Shown here: one piece after another, positions 32,612 through 41,960 of the stretch
Position numbering within the stretch: position 1 is the stretch's first letter
Layout: each line of letters begins with the position of its first letter
Source: Dethiosulfatibacter aminovorans DSM 17477
GTDB lineage: Bacteria; Bacillota; Clostridia; Tissierellales; Dethiosulfatibacteraceae
Length of the DNA: 64,000 bases
Assembly: GCF_900142005.1 (NCBI RefSeq)
Contig: NZ_FQZL01000016.1
Coordinates: 1-64,000, forward strand
Reading direction: 5' to 3'
Translations under genes and position numbers: made by a program
The notes under the pieces: generated by a model
Database searches by the model: none
What the model was told of the DNA's origin: nothing
The model's input: the letters and a program-made list of their open reading frames with translations, nothing else

Positions 32612-35023
32612 TTACTTCACCACGATGTTGTAGATCTTTCCGGGAACGAATATTTCCTTGACTATCTTCTTGTCTCCTATTGCCTTCTGTACGGAAGGAT
32701 TGTCCATTGCAACCTTGTTTGCGGCAACCTTGTCCGCATCCTTTGCAATGCTTATCTTCGCCTTCACCTTTCCGTTGATCTGCACAGGCATTTCTATTAC
32801 ATCTTCAACAGTCTTGGCTTCGTCGAATGTCGGCCACTGAGCCTGATTAAGCATTCCGCCGAAATTCTGCATTTCCCAGATTTCCTCTGTTATGTGAGGC
32901 GCAACGGGGTTGAGAAGTATAAGAAGTGTCTTCAACTCTTCAGCTGTAACGCTTCCCTTGTCGTATATATCGTTCAGCAAAGTCATCATTGCGGCAATTG
33001 CAGTGTTGAACTTAAGCTCCTCGTAGTCGTGAGAAACCTTCTTGATTGTCTGGTGGACAGATGTCTCAAGTTCCTTTGAATATCCTTCGCCCTCTGCCAT
33101 CATTTCCTGCAGCTTCCACACCCTGTCAAGGAATCTCTTGCAGCCCTTTACTGCGTTAGGATTCCACGGAGCAGGCTTTTCATAGTCTCCTATGAACATT
33201 ATGTACGCCCTCAAGGTGTCGGCACCGTAGTCTGCTATTATGTCGTTGGGGTTTACTACATTTCCCTTTGACTTGGACATCTTGTCTCCGTCAGGTCCAA
33301 GGATCAGTCCCTGTGCAGTTCTCTTTGCATAAGGCTCCTTTGTAGGGACTACCCCGATATCATAGAGGAATCTGTGCCAGAATCTGGAGTAAAGAAGGTG
33401 GCGGGTTACGTGCTCCATTCCTCCATTGTACCAGTCAACCTGTTTCCAGTAATCAAGGTTTTCCTTGCTTGCAAGCGCTTCATTGTTTTTGCTGTCCATA
33501 TATCTCAGATAGTACCAGCTTGATCCTGCCCATTGAGGCATTGTGTCTGTTTCCCTCTTTGCAGGGCCGCCGCATTTAGGACAGGTAGTGTTTACCCATT
33601 CGTCCATTGCAGCAAGAGGCGATTCTCCTGTATCCGTTGGCTGATAGTTTTCAACTTCTGGAAGTCTTACAGGAAGGTCTTCCTCCGGCACTCCCACTAT
33701 TCCGCATTCCGGACAGTGAACGATCGGGAAGGGTTCTCCCCAGTATCTCTGTCTGTTGAATGCCCAGTCCTTCATCTTGTAGTTTACGGTCCTTTCTCCA
33801 ATTCCCTTTTCTACAAGAAAGTCTGTTATCTTGGCTATGGCTTCCTTGACTCTCATTCCGTTGATGATATCGGAATTCACAAGGATTCCGTCGCTTGTAT
33901 CGGTATATGCTTCCTTGGTTATGTCTCCACCCTGGATTACTTCAACAATAGGTATGCCAAACTTTGTAGCGAATTCCCAGTCTCTTGTATCGTGGCCCGG
34001 CACCGCCATTATTGCTCCCGTTCCATATCCCATCATTACATAGTCTGCAATCCATACCGGGATTTCTTCGTCGTTCACAGGATTTATGGCCTTGAGGCCC
34101 TTTATTTCAACACCTGTCTTTTCCTTTGCCAGCTGCACCCTTTCGAACTCTGTCTTTGTCTGGGCATATTCCTGGTACTGGTGTATTTCATCAATATTTG
34201 TTATCTTGTCGTGGTATTTCTTCACCAGTGGATGCTCAGGTGCGATTACCATGAAAGTTGCTCCATACAGGGTGTCTGGTCTTGTTGTGAATACCCTGAG
34301 AACCTCGTCTTCTCCCTTGATCCTGAAGTCAACCTCCGCACCTACTGATTTCCCTATCCAGTTTGCCTGCTCCAGTCTTATCCTTGGAAGGTAGTCAACC
34401 TCGTCAAGCCCTTCAAGAAGCTTTTCCGCATAGTCCCTTATCTTCAGGAACCATACGTCCTTTTCCATCTGCACTACTTCGTTTCCGCACCTGTCGCAGA
34501 CTCCGTCCCTGAAGTCTTCGTTTGCAAGTACAACCTTGCAGTCCGTACAGAAGTTTACATAGGTCTTGTCCCTGAAAGCCAGTCCGTTTTCGAAAAGCTT
34601 CAGGAATATCCACTGAGTCCACTTGTAGTAGTCAGGATCCGTAGTGTCTATTACCCTGTCCCAGTCAAATGAATATCCTATCTTTCTAAGCTGGTCGGAA
34701 AACACTGCAATATTCCTGTCAGTTACCTTTCTTGGATGCTCTCCCGTCTGGATGGCATAGTTTTCAGTAGGAAGTCCGAATGCATCGAATCCTATCGGAA
34801 ACATTACATTATAGCCTTCCATTCTTCTCTTTCTTGAGATAACCTCAAGAGAAGTGTATGCCCTTACATGTCCTACGTGAAGTCCTGCTCCCGATGGATA
34901 TGGAAACTCCACCAGATTGTAGTATTTCGGCTTTTCCGAATTGTCATCAGCCTTGAATGTCTCTTTTTCTTCCCAAATCTTCTGCCATTTCTTTTCAATG
35001 GCACTTGGATTGTATGAAACCAT
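32612..35023 (-). CDS. leuS: Leucyl-tRNA synthetase
   Basis: Class I aminoacyl-tRNA synthetase of 803 residues, normal for bacterial LeuRS. The HIGH motif is in FPYPSGAGLHVGHVRAY, the KMSKS motif in GDKMSKSKGNVVNPND. The CP1 editing domain is present with TTRPDTLYGATF and GTGAIMAVPGHDTRD. The zinc-like CxxC pairs CTDCK, CDRCG and CPECG/CPKCG are intact. Its expression is controlled by the T-box leader directly upstream. Confidence 0.98.
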   Translation of the reverse strand: MVSYNPSAIEKKWQKIWEEKETFKADDNSEKPKYYNLVEFPYPSGAGLHVGHVRAYTSLEVISRKRRMEGYNVMFPIGFDAFGLPTENYAIQTGEHPRKVTDRNIAVFSDQLRKIGYSFDWDRVIDTTDPDYYKWTQWIFLKLFENGLAFRDKTYVNFCTDCKVVLANEDFRDGVCDRCGNEVVQMEKDVWFLKIRDYAEKLLEGLDEVDYLPRIRLEQANWIGKSVGAEVDFRIKGEDEVLRVFTTRPDTLYGATFMVIAPEHPLVKKYHDKITNIDEIHQYQEYAQTKTEFERVQLAKEKTGVEIKGLKAINPVNDEEIPVWIADYVMMGYGTGAIMAVPGHDTRDWEFATKFGIPIVEVIQGGDITKEAYTDTSDGILVNSDIINGMRVKEAIAKITDFLVEKGIGERTVNYKMKDWAFNRQRYWGEPFPIVHCPECGIVGVPEEDLPVRLPEVENYQPTDTGESPLAAMDEWVNTTCPKCGGPAKRETDTMPQWAGSSWYYLRYMDSKNNEALASKENLDYWKQVDWYNGGMEHVTRHLLYSRFWHRFLYDIGVVPTKEPYAKRTAQGLILGPDGDKMSKSKGNVVNPNDIIADYGADTLRAYIMFIGDYEKPAPWNPNAVKGCKRFLDRVWKLQEMMAEGEGYSKELETSVHQTIKKVSHDYEELKFNTAIAAMMTLLNDIYDKGSVTAEELKTLLILLNPVAPHITEEIWEMQNFGGMLNQAQWPTFDEAKTVEDVIEMPVQINGKVKAKISIAKDADKVAANKVAMDNPSVQKAIGDKKIVKEIFVPGKIYNIVVK

Positions 35024-35035
35024 GTTTGCCTCCTA

Positions 35036-35231
35036 AACAAAAATAGAGCTTTTCATCCCATGGGACGAAAAACTTCCGCGGTACCACCCATTTTAGACAA
35101 AAAGTCTCTCTTATTTTAAATTAAGCTCACGGGTAAGTTCAGCCTCTGAAAATACTGTTTCACACCTTCCAACAGCTCTCTTGAATCTTCCTTCGGCCTA
35201 CTGCTCCCCTTCAACGCTCTATTAATTTCTA
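35036..35231 (-). promoter_or_regulatory. T-box riboswitch leader of leuS
   Basis: On the minus strand the leader ends in the T-box TGGGTGGTACCGCGG (35076-35090), then a terminator whose stem runs 35049-35073 with one mismatch, followed by CTCTATTTTTG. Uncharged tRNA-Leu pairing with the T-box should favour the antiterminator. The upstream part is consistent with stem I, with a possible CTT or CTG specifier in GCTGAACTTACC, but I could not fix the specifier loop with certainty. Confidence 0.93.
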
Positions 35232-35237
35232 AACTGT

Positions 35238-35266
35238 ATTATATCAAAGGAATATGAATTTATCAA
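35238..35266 (-). promoter_or_regulatory. Predicted promoter of the T-box/leuS transcript
   Basis: TTGATA (35261-35266) and TATAAT (35238-35243) on the minus strand are 17 bases apart, starting the T-box RNA near 35231. The -35 box touches the 3' end of the Nif3-like gene. Confidence 0.75.
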
Positions 35267-35274
35267 CAGATTTT

Positions 35275-36093
35275 CTACACTATGCCTGCCATTTTTGTGA
35301 CTTCCATCCCTTTTTCCTCCCATTTGGCAATAATCCTGTTAAGGCCAATGGAATCGCTGGCCATATGGCCTGCAATAATTATGTTTCCTATGTTTTGCTT
35401 CTTCACTTCGTCAATTACAGCCTTTGGTGCATGCATGGCAACTATGGTTCCCACTCCGGCCTCGAAATATGACTTGTACACATCCTCGCCGCCGTTTGTC
35501 CCTCCAGCATAGAGAACTGCTATCTTTCCTGCATAGCTGCCGGGACTTCCAACCCTTATAACCGGCTGCGTCAACGCTCTCTTGTATTCGTCGATTTCCA
35601 TAAGAGCATCCAGAATGTCCTGAAGTGTCTTTTTGGGATTGTCCGCAAACTTCTCGTCAAGATGATTCTGCACGATTTCCTGACCTATGAGGTCCGCAGG
35701 TATGTGAATGTTCATAAAGGGCATCTTCATAAGTCTTGCAGCCGATGACACCACATCATAGTTGGCTACGTGATCGCCTATGTCTATTATATTCTTCTTC
35801 TTTTCCAGCATTTTCTGCGCCTTGTTTATTGGCACTCCGAACTCCACCATCTTGTCTATCTGGAAATCCAGCACCTTGTGGAACTCCGATACCGCACTGT
35901 CCGCCTTTGGATGGTGGCTAACCACGCAGTCGTATTTCATGTCCCTTCCAAGGAGCAGCTCAGACGTTCCCATGTCAACTCCCATCAGTATTCTTTTTAT
36001 GTTTTCCCCTTCCACGCTTATTGTTGTGTCAGGGGGCATACTGTCAAGCCCGGCCATTTCAAGGGCTATATTCATCATTTCTCTTGTGTTCAT
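35275..36093 (-). CDS. Nif3-like dinuclear metal centre protein
   Basis: A 272-residue protein of the Nif3/YbgI group, widely conserved hexameric metal-binding proteins of unclear function. Candidate metal ligands are the His pair in CVVSHHPKADSAV, the Asp/His in IDIGDHVANYDVV, and the late HMASDSIG. ATG 36091-36093 is chosen because GGGAGG lies 7 bases upstream; an upstream extension to 36210 runs into the preceding acetyltransferase gene. Some homologues hydrolyse GTP or act on folate or nucleotides; none of this is shown here. Confidence 0.7.
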   Translation of the reverse strand: MNTREMMNIALEMAGLDSMPPDTTISVEGENIKRILMGVDMGTSELLLGRDMKYDCVVSHHPKADSAVSEFHKVLDFQIDKMVEFGVPINKAQKMLEKKKNIIDIGDHVANYDVVSSAARLMKMPFMNIHIPADLIGQEIVQNHLDEKFADNPKKTLQDILDALMEIDEYKRALTQPVIRVGSPGSYAGKIAVLYAGGTNGGEDVYKSYFEAGVGTIVAMHAPKAVIDEVKKQNIGNIIIAGHMASDSIGLNRIIAKWEEKGMEVTKMAGIV

Positions 36094-36149
36094 GCTTAAA
36101 CCTCCCGTTGTTTCGCTCTTAATTGTCTTTGTTGCTTGCACATTTAACG

Positions 36150-36755
36150 TTACGTAGTCTCTTTCTGGAACATGTCGCTGTAGGCAGCGAAGTGGACATG
36201 GTCTTCCCATATTCCATTGATTAGAAGATACCTTTTGGAAAAGCCTTCCCTTTCAAGTTTTAGCTTTTCTGCAACCCTCATTGACTTCAGGTTTCTTGGT
36301 ATGATGTTCACCTCCACCCTGTGGAGATTGTACTCCGTAAACATAATCTCCAATCCCTTGGTTACGGCCTCAGTCATATATCCTTTATTTATTTCATCCT
36401 TGTCCAACTTGTATCCAAGAAAGCATGACTTGAAGTTTCCATAGATAATATTGCTGAAGCAGAGATTCCCGATTGTCCTTGAATCGTCTCCCTTATTGAA
36501 TATCCATAATCTTATGAGCCTCTTGTTTAAAAATTCTGCAAATTCGTACTTCAGGGATTCCATCTGACCCTGCCTTGTGTAGAAGAATCCATCCCTGTCA
36601 GGATCCCACTCGGCCAGAAAGTCCTTGTTCCTCTTATAGTAATCAAGGGCAAGCTGAGCGCAATCAGGCTTGAAGATCCTGAGAACCAGCCTGTCAGTAT
36701 GATATTCCTTGTGAAATGTAGGATTTCTTTTCCCGAAAATATTCATTATACTCAT
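36150..36755 (-). CDS. GNAT acetyltransferase, RimJ/RimL-like
   Basis: A 201-residue acetyl-CoA-dependent N-acetyltransferase. TDRLVLRIFKPDCAQLALDYY is the typical RimJ/RimL N-terminus; IGNLCFSNIIYG forms the strand 4-5 region; GYMTEAVTKGLEIMF is the acetyl-CoA pyrophosphate-binding helix; and HRVEVNIIPRNLKSMRVAEKL is the final conserved block. The target could be a ribosomal protein, another protein N-terminus or a small molecule. Its start overlaps the stop of the preceding flavoprotein gene by 4 bases. Confidence 0.85.
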   Translation of the reverse strand: MSIMNIFGKRNPTFHKEYHTDRLVLRIFKPDCAQLALDYYKRNKDFLAEWDPDRDGFFYTRQGQMESLKYEFAEFLNKRLIRLWIFNKGDDSRTIGNLCFSNIIYGNFKSCFLGYKLDKDEINKGYMTEAVTKGLEIMFTEYNLHRVEVNIIPRNLKSMRVAEKLKLEREGFSKRYLLINGIWEDHVHFAAYSDMFQKETT

Positions 36756-37216
36756 TTGGCAATCTTTCCTTCTTTATGTTCTATTTCTATCTTTACAACA
36801 CAGGTATTGTTGCCGACTTTTTCGATTTCCTTCTCTACCTTGTCCTCAAATCCCTTGGAGAACTTGTTTCCAATTTCATGAAGGGCCTTATTCTTTTCAT
36901 CCCCTTCAACTATGTAGGCATTTCCAAATACAATCACGCTGGAAAACCTTGTGTCCAAATCTTCAGGAAGGACCTGGCTCTTGTCCACAACCAGATAGCT
37001 TACCTTGCTGTTTCTCTCAATGGCATCCATCTTGTGGCCTGCATAGGCACAGTGAAAATATATTGCACCGTCCATGTATATGTGATTTACCGGAACTCCA
37101 TAGCCGTATCCTCCGTCTTCGACACAGGACATCACTCCATATTCGACTTCCTCAAGAAGCTTTTCAATGAGCTCAGGTTCCATTTTCTTGTCTTTTCGTC
37201 TCAATTCTCTAAACAT
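36752..37216 (-). CDS. Pyridoxamine 5'-phosphate oxidase-like flavoprotein (NimA type)
   Basis: A 154-residue split-barrel FMN protein. The pattern GVMSCVEDGGYGYGVPVNHIYMDG, then AIYFHCAYAGHKMDAIERN, is characteristic of the nitroimidazole-resistance NimA-like group common in anaerobes. The usual role is unknown; some relatives reduce nitro groups or bind haem. GGGAGG lies before ATG 37216. It is co-transcribed with the acetyltransferase gene. Confidence 0.85.
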   Translation of the reverse strand: MFRELRRKDKKMEPELIEKLLEEVEYGVMSCVEDGGYGYGVPVNHIYMDGAIYFHCAYAGHKMDAIERNSKVSYLVVDKSQVLPEDLDTRFSSVIVFGNAYIVEGDEKNKALHEIGNKFSKGFEDKVEKEIEKVGNNTCVVKIEIEHKEGKIAK

Positions 37217-37359
37217 GACATACCTCCCATATCCTTATATTTTACAACTTCAGCAGCCTTTAAGCAAGTTTAAGCTTAACTTTTGTTACCTTTTCCTGCT
37301 ATTCCAGGATGATATATCATCCTTCACGTAGCATAATGCTTAAACCAACTTAATGTCAC

Positions 37360-37395
37360 TTTAATTATAAAAAAAACGGTCCCTTCCGGGACCAT
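37360..37395 (-). terminator. Terminator of ftsH
   Basis: GGTCCC (37378-37383) and GGGACC (37388-37393) pair with flanking A-T additions around TTCC. On the minus strand TTTTTTTT follows. It lies about 40 bases after the ftsH stop. Confidence 0.9.
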
Positions 37396-37436
37396 TTCAG
37401 TTTAAGTTTAACTATCAACATTATCCAGTTGTCGGC

Positions 37437-39248
37437 TTAACCTTTCATGAACAGCGCTTCGAATTCCTTGCCGTCGAGGGTCTCTTTCTCAAGAAGTCCT
37501 TCGGCAACCTTGTGAAGCTTTTCGATGTTGTCTCTGAGGAGAGACTCTGCTGTATGGTATGCCTTGTCTATGATGGATCTCATTTCCCTGTCTATCTGGG
37601 CCGCAACCTCTTCGGAATAGTTTCTGCTCTTGGCAAAATCCCTTCCCAGGAACACTTCATCGTCGTCCCCTGTATATGACATAGGTCCAAGGTTGTCACT
37701 CATTCCATAATGGGTAACCATTCCCCTTGCTATCTTGGTTGCTCTCTGGATGTCGTTTGACGCTCCGGTGCTTATGTCGTCAAGAACAAGCTTCTCTGCA
37801 ACCCTTCCACCTAGAAGGTGAACAAGATTCTCTTCCATTTCAGTCTTGGACATGTAGCTTCTGTCCTCTTCAGGAAGAATCATTGTGAATCCTCCTGCTC
37901 TTCCCCTTGGTATTATTGACACCATATGTACAGGGTCTGAATTTGGAAGAAGTCTTGCAACAACTGCATGGCCGGCCTCGTGATATGCCGTAAGCCTTTT
38001 TTCCTTGTCGCTTATTACCTTGCTTTTCTTTTCAGGTCCTGCAATCACCTTTGTAATCGCTTCTTCAAGAGTGTCCATTGATATTTCCTTATCACCCACT
38101 CTTGCTGACAGAAGTGCCGCTTCGTTCAGTACATTTTCAAGGTCTGCAGGTGTAAATCCAGGTGTTCTTCTTGCTATTACACCAAGGTCGACGTCTTCAG
38201 CCATGGGCTTGTTCTTTGAATGTATCTTGAGAACAGCTTCCCTTCCCCTGATGTCAGGAACTCCTATATGTACCTGCCTGTCGAACCTGCCCGGTCTGAG
38301 AAGTGCAGGATCAAGGATGTCCGGTCTGTTTGTTGCGGAAATCATTATGATTCCTTCATTTTCACCGAATCCGTCCATTTCAACCAGAAGCTGGTTAAGA
38401 GTCTGCTCCCTCTCGTCATGGCCGCCGCCAAGGCCTGCGCCTCTTCTTCTACCCACTGCATCGATCTCATCTACGAATATAATGCACGGGGCGTTTTTCT
38501 TTGCCTGCTCGAAGAGGTCCCTTACTCTCGATGCTCCAACACCGACAAACATCTCGACAAAGTCGGAACCACTGATGCTGAAGAAAGGTACTCCAGCCTC
38601 TCCGGCAACTGCCTTTGATATGTATGTCTTACCTGTTCCCGGAGGTCCAACCATAAGGATACCTTTCGGTATTCTGGCTCCAAGGGCAGTAAATTTCTTT
38701 GGATCCTTCAGGAAGTCGACTATCTCGGTAAGCTCTTCCTTTTCCTCGTCAAGTCCCGCTACATCTGCAAAGGTAACTCTTTTTGCCGGATCGTCCTTGT
38801 GCATCTTGGCACGGCTCTTTCCGAACTGCATCACCTTTCCACCGCCGCCTCCCTGGGACTGGTTCATGAATACAAACCAGAATATGGCAAACAGCCCTAT
38901 CATGGCTATTGTAGGGAGCATCTGTATATAGAATGGAGTAGTCGGCGTAGGTTCGCCCTCCACGACTATGGTTCCGCTCTTAACGCTTTCTTCAAGATAA
39001 TCGCTGACCTTGAAGAGTTCAGGATAAGGAATGTAGGAAGTGAACGTAGTTCCGTTCCTCATTGTTCCAGTTACATTGTTGTCAATAAACTTGATTTCCG
39101 CTATATTGTCGTTCTGTATCTGAATGACAAGCTCTGTATAGGTAAGCTGTTGCGATTCGACATTTGAATTCGACAGCATGCTAACTATAAGCAAAATGAT
39201 TATGAAAATCACTATATAAAAACTTATGCCTTTTGCAAAATTCTTCAT
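37437..39248 (-). CDS. ftsH: ATP-dependent zinc metalloprotease FtsH
   Basis: A 603-residue membrane-anchored AAA+ protease for quality control of membrane and short-lived proteins. A first transmembrane helix (about 7-27), an extracytoplasmic domain and a second helix (about 107-127) precede the AAA module: Walker A GPPGTGKT, Walker [16 protein letters not shown], second region of homology [20 protein letters not shown]. The zinc site HEAGH is in [15 protein letters not shown]. It follows hpt and tilS in the order standard for Bacillota. Confidence 0.98.
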   Translation of the reverse strand: MKNFAKGISFYIVIFIIILLIVSMLSNSNVESQQLTYTELVIQIQNDNIAEIKFIDNNVTGTMRNGTTFTSYIPYPELFKVSDYLEESVKSGTIVVEGEPTPTTPFYIQMLPTIAMIGLFAIFWFVFMNQSQGGGGGKVMQFGKSRAKMHKDDPAKRVTFADVAGLDEEKEELTEIVDFLKDPKKFTALGARIPKGILMVGPPGTGKTYISKAVAGEAGVPFFSISGSDFVEMFVGVGASRVRDLFEQAKKNAPCIIFVDEIDAVGRRRGAGLGGGHDEREQTLNQLLVEMDGFGENEGIIMISATNRPDILDPALLRPGRFDRQVHIGVPDIRGREAVLKIHSKNKPMAEDVDLGVIARRTPGFTPADLENVLNEAALLSARVGDKEISMDTLEEAITKVIAGPEKKSKVISDKEKRLTAYHEAGHAVVARLLPNSDPVHMVSIIPRGRAGGFTMILPEEDRSYMSKTEMEENLVHLLGGRVAEKLVLDDISTGASNDIQRATKIARGMVTHYGMSDNLGPMSYTGDDDEVFLGRDFAKSRNYSEEVAAQIDREMRSIIDKAYHTAESLLRDNIEKLHKVAEGLLEKETLDGKEFEALFMKG

Positions 39249-39380
39249 TTCGTCCTCCTTTCGGCATTTTTATTTTCCATTTTAAGTCATTTACCCGATT
39301 TTATATTCTACCACATTAATATTTTGATTTCAAGAAATCCGCGCATGCAGATTTCCAATCGCGCAGCTGCAAGAATGCAT

Positions 39381-39923
39381 CTACGAATAGACCTCTTCCT
39401 TCAGAACAAAAATATATGGTACGTTCCTGTATTTTTCAGCATAGTCAAGACCATATCCCACTACGAATTCATCCTTTATGTCAAATCCCTTGTATTTGGT
39501 GTGTACATCCGCCTTTCTTCCCGACGGCTTGTCCAAAAGGGTGCAAATTTCAACACTTGCAGGTCCTCTTGACTTAAGGTTGTCAATAAGGTAGTGAAGA
39601 GTGAGTCCCGAGTCTATTATGTCTTCAACTATGAGTATATGTTTTCCTTCCACAGACTTGTCAAGGTCCTTGATAATCTTTACAACACCAGACGACTTTG
39701 TTGAGTTGCCGTAGCTGGATACTGCCATGAAGTCTATTTCCACCGGCAGGTGGATTTCCTTCATAAGGTCAGACATGAACATTACCGCTCCGTTCAGCAC
39801 ACATACCAGCAGCACATCCTTGCCTTCATAGTCCCTTGTTATTGCTGCTCCCAGCTCCCTTGTTTTTTCAGCCAATTCTTCCCTGGTTAGCATTACTTCT
39901 TTTGTGATTTTGTTTAAATCCAT
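39381..39923 (-). CDS. hpt: Hypoxanthine(-guanine) phosphoribosyltransferase
   Basis: Purine salvage enzyme of 180 residues. The PRPP-binding motif is [15 protein letters not shown], the flexible loop [11 protein letters not shown], and [22 protein letters not shown] is the C-terminal purine-binding block. It starts one base after the tilS stop. The tilS-hpt-ftsH order is conserved across Bacillota and supports the call. Confidence 0.97.
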   Translation of the reverse strand: MDLNKITKEVMLTREELAEKTRELGAAITRDYEGKDVLLVCVLNGAVMFMSDLMKEIHLPVEIDFMAVSSYGNSTKSSGVVKIIKDLDKSVEGKHILIVEDIIDSGLTLHYLIDNLKSRGPASVEICTLLDKPSGRKADVHTKYKGFDIKDEFVVGYGLDYAEKYRNVPYIFVLKEEVYS

Positions 39924-41291
39924 TTAAATCTCCTTTATTTCAATTACAAGCACTTTTTCAGTGTTTTTGTCAATCTTGTACAGGTCGCTCATTCTATACC
40001 CTGCTATCCAGATGATGTTTTCCTCATCTGCAAGTACAGGGACCTTGTTTCTTTTGTCCCTTGGAATCCTTTCATCGATGAAAAAATCCTTGAGCTTTTT
40101 CTGGCCTTTCATTCCCAGAGGTACGAACCTGTCTCCAGGCCTTCTGTTTCTCACAACAAGACCGCCCTTTATTTTATCACAATCCACAAATATTCTGTTA
40201 GGGGATTTGTCAAAATTTCCATCATCAGTGATATAAGTTTTTAATTCAGCTTCCGCTTCCCTTATGATGACGGTTTTACCTTTAGATACATTATACACGT
40301 AATCCTTAACTTCTTCTTTAGTTTTTACGACTATTTGGCTGTATTCTATTCCAATGGAAATATTTCCAGGCAATGTGACGGTTTTCCCGGTATTTTTTCT
40401 TTCACAGATGGACAAAACCTGCTCCAGATGGGAAAATTCCACATTTACAAGATTTCCCTTGAGATTCTCAATAGCATGTCTCAGAACTCTTGTCTTGAGC
40501 CCCTTGACAAGAAGGTTGAACCTTTCAAGATCCAGCCTGACCGCTTTGTTTTCAGATTCAAGGACTTCTTCATATGCCTTTTTGACGCTTTCCTCTATGA
40601 TTTCCCTGTCATTCTTCACAGTCTGCGACAGTCTGAATATGCTGTCCTGGAACTTGGGATTGTAGTTTTGTTCCACATAGGGTATGAAGTCAAGACGTAT
40701 CCTGTTCCTGCCGTATATGGCTTCAAGATTTGTCTTGTCTATGCAGTATTCATAGTCATTCCCGTGGAGGTAGTCTTCCAGTTCCTTCCTTTTTACGTCA
40801 AGGATGGGCCTTACTATATTCCTCGCCCTGAATTCCATGCCTGAAAGTCCGTCAATCCCCGTTCCCCTGATTATCCTCTGGAGAAGTGTTTCGACCTGGT
40901 CGTTGTAGTTGTGGGCAGTGGATATGTACCCTCCGCCAAGTTCGTTGAGAATACAGTTGAAGAAATCGTATCTCATCTTCCTTCCCGCCTCTTCCTCAGT
41001 CATGTTAAGCTCTTCTGCATATTCGGAAGCATGCTTTCTCAAAAGATAGCATTTGAATCCATGCTTTTCACACAGGTCCTTGGCGAATTTCTCGTCACTG
41101 TAGGCGTCTTCGCCTCTGTATAGATGGTTCACATGGGCACAGTAAAGATTGTATCCCAACTCATCCTTCAGAAGCCTGAGCATATGGAATAAAAATACCG
41201 AATCCGGTCCTCCTGAAAGTCCCAGAAGAATATTGTCATTTTCCCTGATGCCGCAGTTTTTTATCAAATTGTATTTGACTCTCTTTTCCAT
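39924..41291 (-). CDS. tilS: tRNA(Ile)-lysidine synthetase
   Basis: Modifies C34 of tRNA-Ile(CAU) to lysidine so that it reads AUA. The PP-loop LLGLSGGPDSVFLFHML is at about residues 22-38. Following blocks CAHVNHLYRGEDAYSDE and STAHNYNDQVETLLQRIIRGTGIDGLSGM are diagnostic. The C-terminal domain ends with VRNRRPGDRFVPLGMKGQKKLKDFFID, the TilS C-terminal domain. Length 455 is normal. It is an essential gene. Confidence 0.97.
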   Translation of the reverse strand: MEKRVKYNLIKNCGIRENDNILLGLSGGPDSVFLFHMLRLLKDELGYNLYCAHVNHLYRGEDAYSDEKFAKDLCEKHGFKCYLLRKHASEYAEELNMTEEEAGRKMRYDFFNCILNELGGGYISTAHNYNDQVETLLQRIIRGTGIDGLSGMEFRARNIVRPILDVKRKELEDYLHGNDYEYCIDKTNLEAIYGRNRIRLDFIPYVEQNYNPKFQDSIFRLSQTVKNDREIIEESVKKAYEEVLESENKAVRLDLERFNLLVKGLKTRVLRHAIENLKGNLVNVEFSHLEQVLSICERKNTGKTVTLPGNISIGIEYSQIVVKTKEEVKDYVYNVSKGKTVIIREAEAELKTYITDDGNFDKSPNRIFVDCDKIKGGLVVRNRRPGDRFVPLGMKGQKKLKDFFIDERIPRDKRNKVPVLADEENIIWIAGYRMSDLYKIDKNTEKVLVIEIKEI

Positions 41292-41371
41292 TGAATCACA
41301 TCCTGAAATGTCATTTTAACATCAAAATTATTTTTATACAAGATTCATTGCAAAATATAATTAAATTGTAA

Positions 41372-41941
41372 CTATCTTATTATTCTGTCTTCCGTCACTA
41401 TGATCTTCATCTTGATATCATGACTTTCCGCAGGCACTTTCTCAAGAACCTGGTACTCGTATGCCATGGCAGCAGTGACGGCATCATCCCTCAGTTTTGA
41501 AAGGTATTTGTCATAGTATCCCTTTCCAAAGCCTACCCGATTTCTTTCCTCGTCAAAAACAACTCCCGGAACAACAACAAAATCCAGGTCTTCTTCCGCC
41601 GCCGTCTCAAGCTGGTCAACCTTTGGTTCAAGGTATCCCCATGCTCCTTCCACAAAGTCATTTTCAATATCATTTATATATACTGGAATCAGCACCACTT
41701 CCCTGGATTCGGTATATGTCACCACTATCCTCTTGCCGGATTCCTTGAGAAGCTTAAGGAGTTCAAAGGTATCCACTTCGTTGTCAAAGCTAAGATACAG
41801 TCCTACAGTTGCCGCATTCCTGAATTCTTCAAGTCCTGTAATCCTGTCGAATATCAGGGCGCTTTTTTCAGCGGCTTCCGCCGGATCCATCTCCCTTCTC
41901 TTCTTGAGTATCCTTTTTCTTATTTCCTTCTTCGATTCCAT
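41372..41941 (-). CDS. 5-formyltetrahydrofolate cyclo-ligase
   Basis: Converts 5-formyl-THF to 5,10-methenyl-THF with ATP. The 189-residue length is typical. ESKKEIRKRILKKRREMD is the usual N-terminus; the C-terminal signature VVPGVVFDEERNRVGFGKGYYDKYL contains the nucleotide-binding GxGxGYYD. It follows the phosphodiester glycosidase gene by 19 bases and is probably co-transcribed, though no functional link is obvious. Confidence 0.95.
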   Translation of the reverse strand: MESKKEIRKRILKKRREMDPAEAAEKSALIFDRITGLEEFRNAATVGLYLSFDNEVDTFELLKLLKESGKRIVVTYTESREVVLIPVYINDIENDFVEGAWGYLEPKVDQLETAAEEDLDFVVVPGVVFDEERNRVGFGKGYYDKYLSKLRDDAVTAAMAYEYQVLEKVPAESHDIKMKIIVTEDRIIR

Positions 41942-41960
41942 ATTGTCTCCTGCATTTATA

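Noticed and set aside
36094-36210. N-terminal extension of the Nif3-like protein
   Set aside because: The added residues (Cys/Arg-rich) look non-coding and overlap the acetyltransferase gene; the start at 36093 has GGGAGG.
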